From an uncultured Oscillospiraceae bacterium (GTDB lineage: Bacteria > Bacillota > Clostridia > Oscillospirales > Oscillospiraceae), in NCBI GenBank assembly GCA_934615645.1, contig CAKTTR010000004.1:1-47809 (forward strand): a DNA stretch of 47,809 bases. The letters run 5' to 3'. Numbering within the stretch: position 1 is the stretch's first letter; each line of letters starts with the position of its first letter. Position numbers and translations under genes: made by a program. The notes beneath the pieces were generated by a model that was given only the letters and a program-made list of their open reading frames with translations, had not been told where the DNA came from and did not search any database. This document shows, one piece after another, positions 7,729 to 17,480 of this stretch.

Positions 7729-8583
7729 TTAGTTTTGATTCATGCCAAATGGCTCGTAGGTCCGCAGCTTTTTCTTCCAAAGCGTCTCTGTGTCAATGAT
7801 CTGATTGTCAGGCAGCGATTTGGGCAGGACCTGCAAAACGGAAAACTGCAGATCGTGGCAGCTATGGCCAGCGGATCGCAAGTGGTGGACCATCCCCTTG
7901 TTATTTCCGTGCCCCCCGGTGGCAACATAGACCGACCAGCGGCCCAGCAAGCCGTCATAGCCGTATGTCGACCCCACATATCTGTCCCCCGTCTTGGTGT
8001 CCACGATCAGATAGACTGCGTTGACGGACGACATGGCGGCCCGCCATAGTTCATAGTCCGCTTCGTTCGGCTCGACCACCGCTTTCAATTCATCAAAGGA
8101 TAAGATGAGGTTTTCAAACCCAACAAACGGCTTCTGATGCGCCGACTCGATCGCCACGATAGGCTTTTCGTTCGTTCCTTTCTGCGCCCAGGCAAGGGTG
8201 CCCTTGCCCCACTCAATCAAGAGCCGCCCCTCGTACTCTTTCAGCAGCGCGACAGGCTCCAAATCGTAAAACATCCGCTGCCCCTGGAACCAATCCTCCA
8301 GCGGGAAGCCATCTGGTTTCACCGCCTGCGTGTCGGGAACACAGCCATTCACTCGATAACAGGCGAAGAATCTTGCCGTCGTTTTCTTGCCGCTGATAAA
8401 AACGCACCAATAGTCGTACCCGTTGCTAAAGGTGCCGTTCTGCACCCGTGTGTACTCCAGCACCATATCAGCCTTGTAGCATTTGCTAAATTCTTTGTCG
8501 TTCATTGAATGCCGGATCAGTTTCACCCGTTTCGGGTCAAGCCCCGCATTTTTCAAAACATCCGAGAAATTCAAAATCGCCAT
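7729..8583 (-). CDS. GIY-YIG domain protein with uncharacterised N-terminal domain
   Basis: Protein of 284 residues. The C-terminal about 95 residues carry a GIY-YIG nuclease signature: AVYLIVDTKTGDRYVGS (VYL and YVG in place of GIY and YIG), an Arg in LLGRWSVYV and a conserved Glu in IIDTETLWKKKL, so the catalytic residues appear present. The N-terminal about 185 residues (KLIRHSMNDKEFSKCYKADMVLEY, VFISGKKTTARFFACYRVNG, WGKGTLAWAQKG) match nothing I can name. The start has AGGAG eight bases upstream. Base composition is lower in GC than its neighbours and it interrupts an otherwise housekeeping neighbourhood, which suggests acquisition. Single-gene GIY-YIG proteins of this kind occur in phage, defence islands and commensal genomes; a DNA-processing role is inferred only. 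Confidence 0.85.
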   Translation of the reverse strand: MAILNFSDVLKNAGLDPKRVKLIRHSMNDKEFSKCYKADMVLEYTRVQNGTFSNGYDYWCVFISGKKTTARFFACYRVNGCVPDTQAVKPDGFPLEDWFQGQRMFYDLEPVALLKEYEGRLLIEWGKGTLAWAQKGTNEKPIVAIESAHQKPFVGFENLILSFDELKAVVEPNEADYELWRAAMSSVNAVYLIVDTKTGDRYVGSTYGYDGLLGRWSVYVATGGHGNNKGMVHHLRSAGHSCHDLQFSVLQVLPKSLPDNQIIDTETLWKKKLRTYEPFGMNQN

Positions 8584-8640
8584 GCCAATTCTCCTATCGC
8601 AAAGTGCACCGCCTGCATTCGCTGTATGGTGCGTTTTTTG

Positions 8641-11130
<2,490 letters not shown>

Positions 11131-11342
11131 TTCACACTCCTTTCGCCGCCAACGCACGCCGCAGCGCAGCGCCGTTGTCATCCCTAACATGATACCCCTT
11201 TTTCACCAATTTTTGAACCCCTATTTCCCATTTTTCGCAGAAATTTACATATTCTTAATAACTTAAGAGAAAATTCAGCAGGTATGCTCCGACAACCGCG
11301 CCGCAGGTCTTTCCGCCGTGCGGCGCCCTCCAGAAAAGCGCA

Positions 11343-11372
11343 AAAGAGCCAGGGCAAACGCCCTGACTCTTT
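11343..11372 (-). terminator. Terminator of the secDF operon
   Basis: AAAGAGCCAGGGC (11343-11355) pairs with GCCCTGACTCTTT (11360-11372) with one mismatch around AAAC, 20 bases past the secF stop. On the minus strand the stem ends in CTCTTTT. The remaining 11191-11342 upstream of the ATPase gene holds no gene. Confidence 0.8.
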
Positions 11373-11392
11373 GCTTATCAAACTGTGTGTGT

Positions 11393-12313
11393 TTATTTTG
11401 CCTTTTCCTTCTTGCCGCTGAAGAGGTTCCACAGCGGGCCGGAGATGCAGACGGACGAATAGCAGCCGCTGATGACGCCGACACAGATGGGTGCGGCAAA
11501 GTTGCGGATGGAGCTGACGCCCAGGATCAGCAGCATGACCATCACGACCAAGGTCGTGAACGTCGTGTTCAAGCTGCGGGCCATGGTCTGCCAGATGCTC
11601 TTGTCCACGATCTCAGAGAAGGGCGCCTTGCTGAATTGTACACTCTTCTTGTTCTCGCGAACGCGGTCGAAGACGACGATTGTCGCATTGATGGAATAGC
11701 CAAAGATCGTCAGCGCCGCAGCGATGAAGTTCATGTTGAACGGGATCTGGAAGATCACGTACATGCTCAGCATTACCAACAGGTCATGCAGCAGCGCCAA
11801 GACTGCCGCAACGCCCGACCGGAATTCAAACCGAATGGAGATATACAGCAAGATCAGCAGCACGGCGATGAGCGACGCCTTGATGGCCTTGCTCGTCAGG
11901 TCCGCGCCGACAGAGGACGAGACGAAATCGCTGCGGATATTATCGGCATCCTGCAGGTCATATTTCTCGGCGACGGCATTGAAGATGGCGTCGCGGGTGT
12001 TGGAGTCGACCTCCAGCATCTTGATGACGACCTGCGTGCCGGAGTCGCCAGCCCGGGTCACAGACGACGGTGCGCTGCCGCTGGTGTCCTTGACGATCTG
12101 CTCGATGTCGCTCGTGACATCGGCCGTGACGTCCGTATGCAGCTCATACTGCATCGTCGTACCGCCGAGGAAGTCAATATCGAAGTTAAACAGCTTCACC
12201 CCAAAGGGCAGAAGCAGGAGGCTCACCAGGCCGACGGCAATCAGGAGAATCGAGATCACCGCGAAGATTTTAAAATGGCCGGTAAAGCTGAAGTTAGAAT
12301 ATTTTTTTACCAT
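11393..12313 (-). CDS. secF: Protein translocase subunit SecF
   Basis: Membrane subunit of SecDF, which uses the proton gradient to pull exported proteins through SecYEG. It has 306 residues: one membrane segment near residues 15-38, the extracytoplasmic region opening with FDIDFLGGTTMQYE, then five helices with the family's typical FGYSINATIVVFDRVREN and SLNTTFTTLVVMVMLLILG segments. Length fits stand-alone SecF. The start has GGAGGGGG close upstream. It lies 18 bases after secD in the same operon and is followed by a terminator. Confidence 0.96.
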   Translation of the reverse strand: MVKKYSNFSFTGHFKIFAVISILLIAVGLVSLLLLPFGVKLFNFDIDFLGGTTMQYELHTDVTADVTSDIEQIVKDTSGSAPSSVTRAGDSGTQVVIKMLEVDSNTRDAIFNAVAEKYDLQDADNIRSDFVSSSVGADLTSKAIKASLIAVLLILLYISIRFEFRSGVAAVLALLHDLLVMLSMYVIFQIPFNMNFIAAALTIFGYSINATIVVFDRVRENKKSVQFSKAPFSEIVDKSIWQTMARSLNTTFTTLVVMVMLLILGVSSIRNFAAPICVGVISGCYSSVCISGPLWNLFSGKKEKAK

Positions 12314-12331
12314 GTTTGCCCCCTCCTTCCG

Positions 12332-13609
12332 TTACGCGCAATACGCCTTGGGGTTCGTGATCCGCAGCCCCACGGCGGCCTTCAGCAGGAGTTTCGTCAC
12401 AAACAGCATAATGATCATCGAAAGGATAACGCCGATAAACAGCGTCTGCGCGAAGCTGATGATCGTGCCCGTCCCGAAGATCCACAGCACGACGGCTGCG
12501 ATGATCGTCGTGATATTGGCGTCGATGATCGCCCGGAGCGCGCCCTTGTAGCCTGCGTCGATGGCATAGCGCAGCGTCTTGCCCAGGTGCAGCTCTTCCT
12601 TGATGCGCTCAAAGATGACGACATTGGCGTCGACGGCCATGCCGATGGTCAGGATGATGCCCGCGATACCCGGCAGGCTCAGGTTAATATGGAACACCGC
12701 GATGAGGACAGCGAACACGGCGCTGTACAGCGTCAGCGCCAGGCAGGAGATAACGCCCATCACACGGTAAATGATCATCATAAAGAGCATGACCAGGATA
12801 ATACCAATCAGGCCCGCCAGCAGGCTCGACTGCAGGCTGCGCTCGCCCAGGGACGCACCGACGGCCTGGAGCTTGACACAGTCCAGCGTAAACGGCAGTT
12901 GCCCAGCAGCGATGATATTGGCCAGGTACGACGCACTGTCGGCGTCGGCACTGTTGCCAAGGGTGATGATGGCGGAGTCGGAGTCGATGCCCGTGGATGC
13001 GTATTTCGTATCGACCATCGGGGCGGAGATCTCCTCTCCGTCCATCTGGATGGAGAGATAGTTCTTGCCATCCGTCCGGCTGGCGATGGTTTTCGTCGCC
13101 TCGACGAATTTATCGTGGCCTTCCTTCGTGAATTCCAGCACGACATGGTGCTGGGCGATCCCCGTTTCGTCCACGGCGGAATACTGATACTTTGCAGACG
13201 CAATGTCCGCGCCCGAGAGCCAGACCTTGCCATCGGCGTCCTGGAATTCGACGACAGCCGTCGTCCCCAGCTGGCTGACGGCCTGCTCCGGGTCGTCCAC
13301 GTTCGGGATCTCAACCACGATCTGCCGCTCGCCGGACTGGTACACGTTCGCTTCCGTGTAACCCAGCACATCCAGGCGCTGGCGGAGCATCGTCGTCGCG
13401 CTCTTTAGGCCATCGGAAATTTCGCTGGCGCCGGTCCCGTCGGGAATGACCGCCTCGTAGGTGATCTCCGAGCCACCGACGAGGTCCAAGCCGAGCACAA
13501 CGCCGTCCTGCGTGCTGGGCACCACGCTGCCGATCCCGCAGAATGCCGTGTAGACAAACAGCGCGATGAGCAGCACCATAACCAGCACAGTCACAACACT
13601 TTTCTTCAT
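12332..13609 (-). CDS. secD: Protein translocase subunit SecD
   Basis: Partner of SecF, 425 residues. Features include an N-terminal membrane helix (about 5-27), GLDLVGGSEITYEA near the first extracytoplasmic segment, a P1-like head of reduced size, and five C-terminal helices with GMAVDANVVIFERIKEEL and an ITTIIAAVVLWIFGTG segment. It is shorter than E. coli SecD, as is usual in Clostridia where the head region is compact. AGGAGG precedes the start by 11 bases. A hairpin (13630-13659) stands between it and the upstream ECF gene. Confidence 0.96.
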   Translation of the reverse strand: MKKSVVTVLVMVLLIALFVYTAFCGIGSVVPSTQDGVVLGLDLVGGSEITYEAVIPDGTGASEISDGLKSATTMLRQRLDVLGYTEANVYQSGERQIVVEIPNVDDPEQAVSQLGTTAVVEFQDADGKVWLSGADIASAKYQYSAVDETGIAQHHVVLEFTKEGHDKFVEATKTIASRTDGKNYLSIQMDGEEISAPMVDTKYASTGIDSDSAIITLGNSADADSASYLANIIAAGQLPFTLDCVKLQAVGASLGERSLQSSLLAGLIGIILVMLFMMIIYRVMGVISCLALTLYSAVFAVLIAVFHINLSLPGIAGIILTIGMAVDANVVIFERIKEELHLGKTLRYAIDAGYKGALRAIIDANITTIIAAVVLWIFGTGTIISFAQTLFIGVILSMIIMLFVTKLLLKAAVGLRITNPKAYCA

Positions 13610-13629
13610 AAAACTTTCTGCCTCCTAGC

Positions 13630-13659
13630 AACGCCCGCTTCTTGCAGTGCGCGGGCGTT
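13630..13659 (-). terminator. Hairpin between the ECF S-component gene and secD
   Basis: AACGCCCGC (13630-13638) pairs with GCGGGCGTT (13651-13659). It starts inside the stop codon of the upstream gene and ends eight bases before the secD ribosome binding site. There is no T-tract, so it may be a partial terminator or an mRNA-processing or stability element. Confidence 0.5.
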
Positions 13660-14288
13660 TACATCTTTTCCCCTGTGGCGTTGCCGCCTTTTTTGACTGC
13701 TATGAAAACCGCCTTCGCGATCACCGTCCCCAGGACGCCGCAGATCACAGCCTCCAGAACGCCCTGGACGCCGACCATCGCCGCGACAAAGCCCAGAATG
13801 GACTTCCCGCCCAAAGACGCCCGCAGGCCGACGAGATACGGCGTCGCGCCAAAAAACAGCAGCAGCGCGCTCATAAAGAACACGGTATTGAGCAGCGCCC
13901 CGGAAAGGCTCGCCGCCGCAAAGGGCAGCAGCTTTCGCGGCTTTGCAGCCAGCGCCCGAAAGATCAGGCCGCAGCACAGCCCCATCAAAAGCCGCGGGAC
14001 AATGCAGACGACCGCCGTCGCCCAAGGGTTGATGGCCAGCAGCTGCATGCCGAACTCGCTTTTGCCGAAGCACTCCCAGAAGCTCGTCAGCCCGAACACG
14101 CCCCCTAACAGCGCGCCCGCGCCCGGCCCCAGGATGATCGCGCCGAGAATGACCGGTACCTGCATCACGGTAAATTCCAGGACGGGTGTCTTGATATACC
14201 CCAGCCCGGTGATCTCCAACAGCAGCAAAAGCGCGGTCAGGACCGCCAGCTGCACCAGGTACCGTACGTCGTGCAAACGGTGTTTCAT
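13659..14288 (-). CDS. ECF transporter S component, probably pantothenate (PanT-like)
   Basis: Small integral membrane substrate-binding subunit of an energy-coupling-factor vitamin importer, 209 residues with about six hydrophobic helices; it would dock with a shared EcfAA'T module encoded elsewhere. Segments such as LQLAVLTALLLLLEITGLGYIKTP, MQVPVILGAIILGPGAGALLGGVFGLTSFWEC and FFMSALLLFFG fit the S-component fold. Assignment to pantothenate rests mainly on the pantothenate kinase gene coaX next door on the same strand and on known PanT-coaX neighbourhoods in Clostridia. ATG at 14288 is chosen with AAGGAGG eight bases upstream; a TTG six bases earlier is possible. Confidence 0.8.
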   Translation of the reverse strand: MKHRLHDVRYLVQLAVLTALLLLLEITGLGYIKTPVLEFTVMQVPVILGAIILGPGAGALLGGVFGLTSFWECFGKSEFGMQLLAINPWATAVVCIVPRLLMGLCCGLIFRALAAKPRKLLPFAAASLSGALLNTVFFMSALLLFFGATPYLVGLRASLGGKSILGFVAAMVGVQGVLEAVICGVLGTVIAKAVFIAVKKGGNATGEKM

Positions 14289-14348
14289 ATGCAATTCCTC
14301 CTTGCTGTCGCTCCGCCCTCATTGTCGGATGCAACGCAATACAGCAAT

Positions 14349-14377
14349 AATTTATCACTTTTTTCCCGATTTGTAAA
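14349..14377 (-). promoter_or_regulatory. Promoter of the PanT-like gene
   Basis: Minus strand: TTTACA (14377-14372), a 17-base spacer, and TAAATT (14354-14349). This gives the ECF gene its own promoter rather than read-through from coaX. Confidence 0.75.
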
Positions 14378-14432
14378 GGAATATCTGCAAAACCGGCGGC
14401 CTTGCGCAAACTTTTTTTCGGTTTGCCCTTAC

Positions 14433-14466
14433 TGTCCAAATTATTGGACATATCATGTGCTATAAT
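14433..14466 (+). promoter_or_regulatory. Palindromic operator and extended -10 promoter of the 56-residue membrane protein
   Basis: A perfect inverted repeat TGTCCAA-ATTA-TTGGACA (14433-14450) lies over the place where a -35 box would be. It is followed by TGC-TATAAT (14458-14466), an extended -10. The combination suggests a promoter run by a dedicated repressor or activator; the palindrome matches no operator I can name. Confidence 0.6.
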
Positions 14467-14557
14467 AAAACCAGAAACAAACAAACCCCAGGCGGCGGAA
14501 CCGGCCGGGCTCCTTCGCCCGCCAGCGCCGCCGCCCAGAGAAAGGACGTTATTGATT

Positions 14558-14728
14558 ATGATGAAACAGACCGCCAAGATCATTCCCCTGCCCTGCCCGC
14601 AGACCGTCGCCGCGCCGCCCCGGCGCAGCCGCAATGGGCTGCTTGCCTGGCTGGAGACCGTCGTCACCGCCGCCATCGGCGTGTGCAGCATCGTCGGGCT
14701 GACGGCGTTTTTGATTCTCTGCTTTTAA
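14558..14728 (+). CDS. Small single-pass membrane protein, unknown
   Basis: Predicted 56-residue protein: a basic/proline-rich N-terminus (KQTAKIIPLPCPQTVAAPPRRSRNG) followed by one long hydrophobic segment (LLAWLETVVTAAIG and onward to the C-terminus). Orientation by the positive-inside rule would place the N-terminus in the cytoplasm. AAAGGA stands upstream of two tandem ATG codons (14558 and 14561). Its stop overlaps the coaX stop by four bases on the opposite strand (TTAA). Its own promoter with a palindrome supports a real, regulated gene. Function unknown. Confidence 0.6.
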   Translation: MMKQTAKIIPLPCPQTVAAPPRRSRNGLLAWLETVVTAAIGVCSIVGLTAFLILCF

Positions 14729-15510
14729 TCCGCCTTCGGCTTTTGCCGGGCGTTGTTATGGTAGAGGGTGATAAGGCCCTTGAGCAGCAGGTCCTTGTCG
14801 TAGATCATCTCCCGGCGGCAGTACGGCAGGATGAACCGGGAGATGCCCCCCGTCACGATGACCTTCACCGGCGCGCCCAGCTCCTCCTCCATCCGCTCTA
14901 CCATGCCGTCCAGCATCGCCGCCGCGCCGATCATGACGCCGGACTGCATACAGTCGACGGTATTGTGCCCGATGGCCCGCTGGGGCTCGCCCAGACTGAT
15001 GCCCGGCAGCTGCGCCGTCCGGCTGATGAGAGCGTCCAGGGAGATCTTGACACCCGGGCAGATGCAGCCGCCAAGATACGCGCCGTCGGCACTGATGGCG
15101 GAGATCGTCGTCGCCGTGCCCATGTCGACGATCAGCAGCGGCGCGCCGTACTCCCGGATCGCCGCCACCGCGGCGACGATGAGGTCGCTGCCCGCCTGGC
15201 GGGGGTTGTCGATGCGGATATCCAGCCCCGTCTTGAGCCCGGGGCCGACGATCATGCACTCCAGCCCCGTCAGCTTGCGGATGGCCGTCTTGAACGAGTT
15301 CAAAACCGGCGGCACGACGGAGGAGATGATGACATCCTCCACGTCCTGCACCCGGACGTCAAACAGCCCCAGCATACTCTTTAACTCCGCGCAATACTGG
15401 TCCGACGTTTTGAGGACATCCGTCGCCATCCGCGCTTCAAATTCGATCCTGCGGCCGGAAAAGCCGCCCAGGACGATATTGGTATTGCCAATGTCAATGC
15501 CTAAAACCAT
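14725..15510 (-). CDS. coaX: Type III pantothenate kinase
   Basis: Cytoplasmic kinase (261 residues) that phosphorylates pantothenate in the first step of coenzyme A synthesis; the type III form is insensitive to CoA feedback and usually needs a monovalent cation. ASKHA-fold signatures are visible: IDIGNTNIVLG at the N-terminus (phosphate-1 motif), GSDLIVAAVAA, the phosphate-2 motif VDMGTATTIS and the substrate-site GGCICPGV. Full length for the family. It is followed in the operon direction by an intergenic region and a PanT-like importer, and preceded by a phosphodiesterase gene 44 bases upstream. Confidence 0.96.
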   Translation of the reverse strand: MVLGIDIGNTNIVLGGFSGRRIEFEARMATDVLKTSDQYCAELKSMLGLFDVRVQDVEDVIISSVVPPVLNSFKTAIRKLTGLECMIVGPGLKTGLDIRIDNPRQAGSDLIVAAVAAIREYGAPLLIVDMGTATTISAISADGAYLGGCICPGVKISLDALISRTAQLPGISLGEPQRAIGHNTVDCMQSGVMIGAAAMLDGMVERMEEELGAPVKVIVTGGISRFILPYCRREMIYDKDLLLKGLITLYHNNARQKPKAD

Positions 15511-15554
15511 ACATGTTTCCTCCCAGCGGCCCCCTATCGGGCCGCAATGCTTTT

Positions 15555-16028
15555 TTATTCACCCGGCGCCGCCGCGATGCGGCAGGTCAGCGCGCCGTCT
15601 GTGATCTCGATGATGCCATAGGTCGGCTGGGCGCTCTGGCCGCAGCTGCCAGGGTTTAAAAACCAGCGGCCCCCCTCGCAGCTGCAATAGGGCACATGCG
15701 TGTGCCCGAACAGCACCACATCCGCCCCCGCCTCCTGCGCCGCCAGCGACAGCCGCAGCAGGCCGTATTTGACGCCGTAGAGATGCCCGTGGGTCATAAA
15801 AAACCGGTAGCCCGCATACGCTGCACTATAGACGCCGGGCTGCGCCGGGGCAAGATCGCAGTTGCCGCAGACCTGGCAGAGGGGCCCGTCCCAGGCAAGC
15901 TGGCGGCAGTCGCGCTCGCAGTCGCCCAGGTGGCAGACGAGGTCCGGTACCTCTGCGTCAATGGCCCGCTGCATCGGGCCGACGCGCCCGTGGGAATCCG
16001 AAAAAACCAAAATTTTCACTGCGTTCAC
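15555..16028 (-). CDS. YfcE/MJ0936-type metallophosphoesterase
   Basis: Two-metal phosphodiesterase of 157 residues. Metal-ligand motifs are all present: FSDSHG (D-x-H), HLGDCERD (GDxxxD), VCGNCD (GNCD), MTHGHLYG and FGHTHVP. It probably hydrolyses small phosphodiesters; the physiological substrate of this family is unsettled. A GTG at 16028 is preferred, five bases after GGAGG, because the conserved KILVFSDSHG starts soon after; ATG at 16058 would add residues outside the domain. Likely co-transcribed with coaX. Confidence 0.9.
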   Translation of the reverse strand: MNAVKILVFSDSHGRVGPMQRAIDAEVPDLVCHLGDCERDCRQLAWDGPLCQVCGNCDLAPAQPGVYSAAYAGYRFFMTHGHLYGVKYGLLRLSLAAQEAGADVVLFGHTHVPYCSCEGGRWFLNPGSCGQSAQPTYGIIEITDGALTCRIAAAPGE

Positions 16029-16131
16029 ACTTTCCTCCGTGCGGTCATACCATGGCATGGCGGGATCTTTCCGCCGCGGCCGGACGCCCGCACCGCGGCG
16101 CGGCCCTTTCCGCGCCTCATCTCATTCGTCT

Positions 16132-16160
16132 ATTATAGCAATCCTTGCGACAGGAGGCAA
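16132..16160 (-). promoter_or_regulatory. Promoter of the phosphodiesterase-coaX operon
   Basis: Minus strand: TTGCCT (16160-16155), a 17-base spacer, extended TGC, and TATAAT (16137-16132). It overlaps the ribosome binding site of the plus-strand gene at 16165. Confidence 0.65.
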
Positions 16161-16164
16161 TAAC

Positions 16165-16407
16165 ATGTTTGCAGAAAATCAGAATTTGCCCTTTCAGCCG
16201 GAGCAGGTGCGGCAGGTGCTGGGCAGCCCCGCGGGCAAGAAGCTGCTGCAGCTTCTGACCCAGGATGGCGGCGCGGCGCTGCAGCAGGCCGCGGCGCGGC
16301 TCAAGGCGGGCGATACCGCCGGGGCCCAGGCTGCCCTCGCCCCGTTCCTATCCTCCGAGGAGGCCGCCGCCCTGTTGCAGCAGATCAACCGCAGCGCCCA
16401 GAGGTGA
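16165..16407 (+). CDS. Conserved small protein of unknown function, cluster gene 1
   Basis: Soluble 80-residue helical protein, rich in Ala, Gln and Leu. It contains GSPAGKKLLQLLTQDGGAALQQAAARLKAGD and AQAALAPFLSSEEAAALLQQ. I recall similar short proteins with a 'LLxLLxxDGGxALxxA' core in many Clostridia, always as uncharacterised proteins. AGGAGG at 16152-16157 fixes the start. It is the first of three tightly packed genes (gaps of 4 and 14 bases), suggesting joint function. No signal peptide or known catalytic motif. Confidence 0.75.
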   Translation: MFAENQNLPFQPEQVRQVLGSPAGKKLLQLLTQDGGAALQQAAARLKAGDTAGAQAALAPFLSSEEAAALLQQINRSAQR

Positions 16408-16411
16408 TGCC

Positions 16412-16807
16412 ATGGAGCTGGCGGAACAACTCGATCAGCTGCTCGCGGACCCGGCCCAGATGAATGCGCTCTTCCAGCTGGCCCAGAGCTTCCTGGGCAG
16501 CGGCCCCGCCAGCGCCGACGGCCCCAGCAGCCACAACGGCCCCGGCGAACCCAGCGGACCCAATGGCCCTGAGGCCCCGGGCAACGCCCCGCCGCCCGCG
16601 CCGGACCCGGGCCAGCTGCTACAGCTGGCCCAGCAGCTGCAATCGGCAAAGGCCGGCGCACCCAAGCAGCAGGCGCTGCTGGAGGCCCTCAAGCCCTTTG
16701 TCAGCCCAGCGCACCAGAAGCGCCTGGCCCGGGCGCTGCAGCTGGCGCAGCTCTCCAAAATGGCAGGCCTTGCCCTCCAGACGCTGGAGCAAGAAAATGA
16801 CACGTGA
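16412..16807 (+). CDS. Conserved Clostridia protein of unknown function, cluster gene 2
   Basis: 131 residues: an N-terminal helical segment (LAEQLDQLLADPAQMNALFQLAQSFLG), a Gly/Pro/Ala/Asn/Ser-rich linker (about 31-67), and a C-terminal helical segment with ALLEALKPFVSPAHQKRLARALQLAQLSKMA. I recall proteins of unknown role with an 'ALLxALxPxLSxxRxxRxxRAxxLxxLxxL' signature in Clostridia, which this resembles. It begins four bases after the previous stop, so translation is coupled. No enzyme motif or membrane segment is visible. Confidence 0.75.
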   Translation: MELAEQLDQLLADPAQMNALFQLAQSFLGSGPASADGPSSHNGPGEPSGPNGPEAPGNAPPPAPDPGQLLQLAQQLQSAKAGAPKQQALLEALKPFVSPAHQKRLARALQLAQLSKMAGLALQTLEQENDT

Positions 16808-16821
16808 AAGCGGGGGATCTC

Positions 16822-17154
16822 ATGTATAGCCGTTACACGCCAAACGAAGGCGGCGGGTATGACCGGACCCCGGTGCTCCCGCCGCCCGGGCCGCCGCCCG
16901 CGCCGCCCAAGCCGGAATTGCCGGACCGACCGGCCCGGCCAGACCGGCCGCCTGCGCCGCCGCAAAAACCCGCGCCGCCGCAAAAGCCGCCAAAGCCTGG
17001 CAGCGGCCTGCCCGGCCTGCTGCGCCAGCGCCTGGCCCGGGGCTTTGACGCAGGCGATCTGCTGATCCTGGCCATTTTGCTGCTGATCTTGCAGGACAGC
17101 CAGGAGGACCGGCTCGCCACCTACCTGACCATTGCGTTTTTTCTACTGCTGTAA
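16822..17154 (+). CDS. Proline-rich C-tail-anchored membrane protein, cluster gene 3
   Basis: 110 residues: a low-complexity region of Pro with Lys, Arg, Asp and Ala (about 15-64), a short basic segment (LLRQRLARG), then FDAGDLLILAILLLILQ-DSQEDR-LATYLTIAFFLLL, two hydrophobic segments with an acidic turn. A '(F)DxGDLLLLxLLLLL' hydrophobic tail is familiar from uncharacterised Clostridia membrane proteins, sometimes near sporulation genes. The ATG at 16822 follows GGGGGA; a GTG at 16804 overlaps the previous gene. It probably anchors the cluster's products at the membrane, which is inference only. Confidence 0.7.
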   Translation: MYSRYTPNEGGGYDRTPVLPPPGPPPAPPKPELPDRPARPDRPPAPPQKPAPPQKPPKPGSGLPGLLRQRLARGFDAGDLLILAILLLILQDSQEDRLATYLTIAFFLLL

Positions 17155-17158
17155 CAAA

Positions 17159-17200
17159 CACCCCCGCCGCCTGCCAGCCAGAGCTGCAGACGCGGGGGTG
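17159..17200 (+). terminator. Hairpin after the three-gene cluster
   Basis: CACCCCCGC (17159-17167) pairs with GCGGGGGTG (17192-17200) immediately after the last stop. It lacks a T-run, so termination strength is uncertain. Confidence 0.5.
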
Positions 17201-17206
17201 CGGTTT

Positions 17207-17430
17207 GAGCTTGTCAAAAAGATTTTTTGACAAGCTCTCAAATGCGACCCGCTGCGCTGGGCTCGCATTTGAGGGGACTGCAGCCCGCTGCAGCGCACTC
17301 GCAGCGCGCCATTGGCGCGCTGTTCGCACGTTTGCGGGCTGAGAAGTATTTTCTCCGACGTATGCGCCGCCGGAGAAAATGATTTGACTCTATTTGCGCC
17401 TGCGGGCGCAAACTCTGCGAGGCTTTTTTT
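17207..17430 (-). repeat. Structured dispersed repeat family A, copy 2 (reverse orientation)
   Basis: Read on the minus strand this starts with AAGCCTCGCAGAGTTTGCG (17425 downward) and repeats the architecture of copies 1 and 3 with altered arms: TTTGCGCC/GGCGCAAA, TTTTCTCCG/CGGAGAAAA, CAGCCCGC/GCGGGCTG enclosing AGCGCGCC/GGCGCGCT, and a shortened CAAATGCGA/TCGCATTTG stem. It ends in a GAGCTTGTCAAAAA/TTTTTGACAAGCTC hairpin at 17207-17237. The 326-base gap 17155-17480 holds this element and the hairpin before it, and no gene. Confidence 0.85.
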
Positions 17431-17480
17431 GATTGGCTGCCTATGGTTTTATAATCCTAGGATCCCCAAACGCGGTGCGT

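Noticed and set aside
11318..13408. 696-residue open frame on the plus strand opposite secF-secD
   Set aside because: It is an antisense shadow of secF/secD: it has His/Asp/Arg-rich random composition, no ribosome site and no family motif, while the minus strand encodes clear SecF and SecD.
14289..14432. Vitamin riboswitch in front of the PanT-like gene
   Set aside because: The leader between promoter and start is about 60 bases and contains no recognisable riboswitch core.
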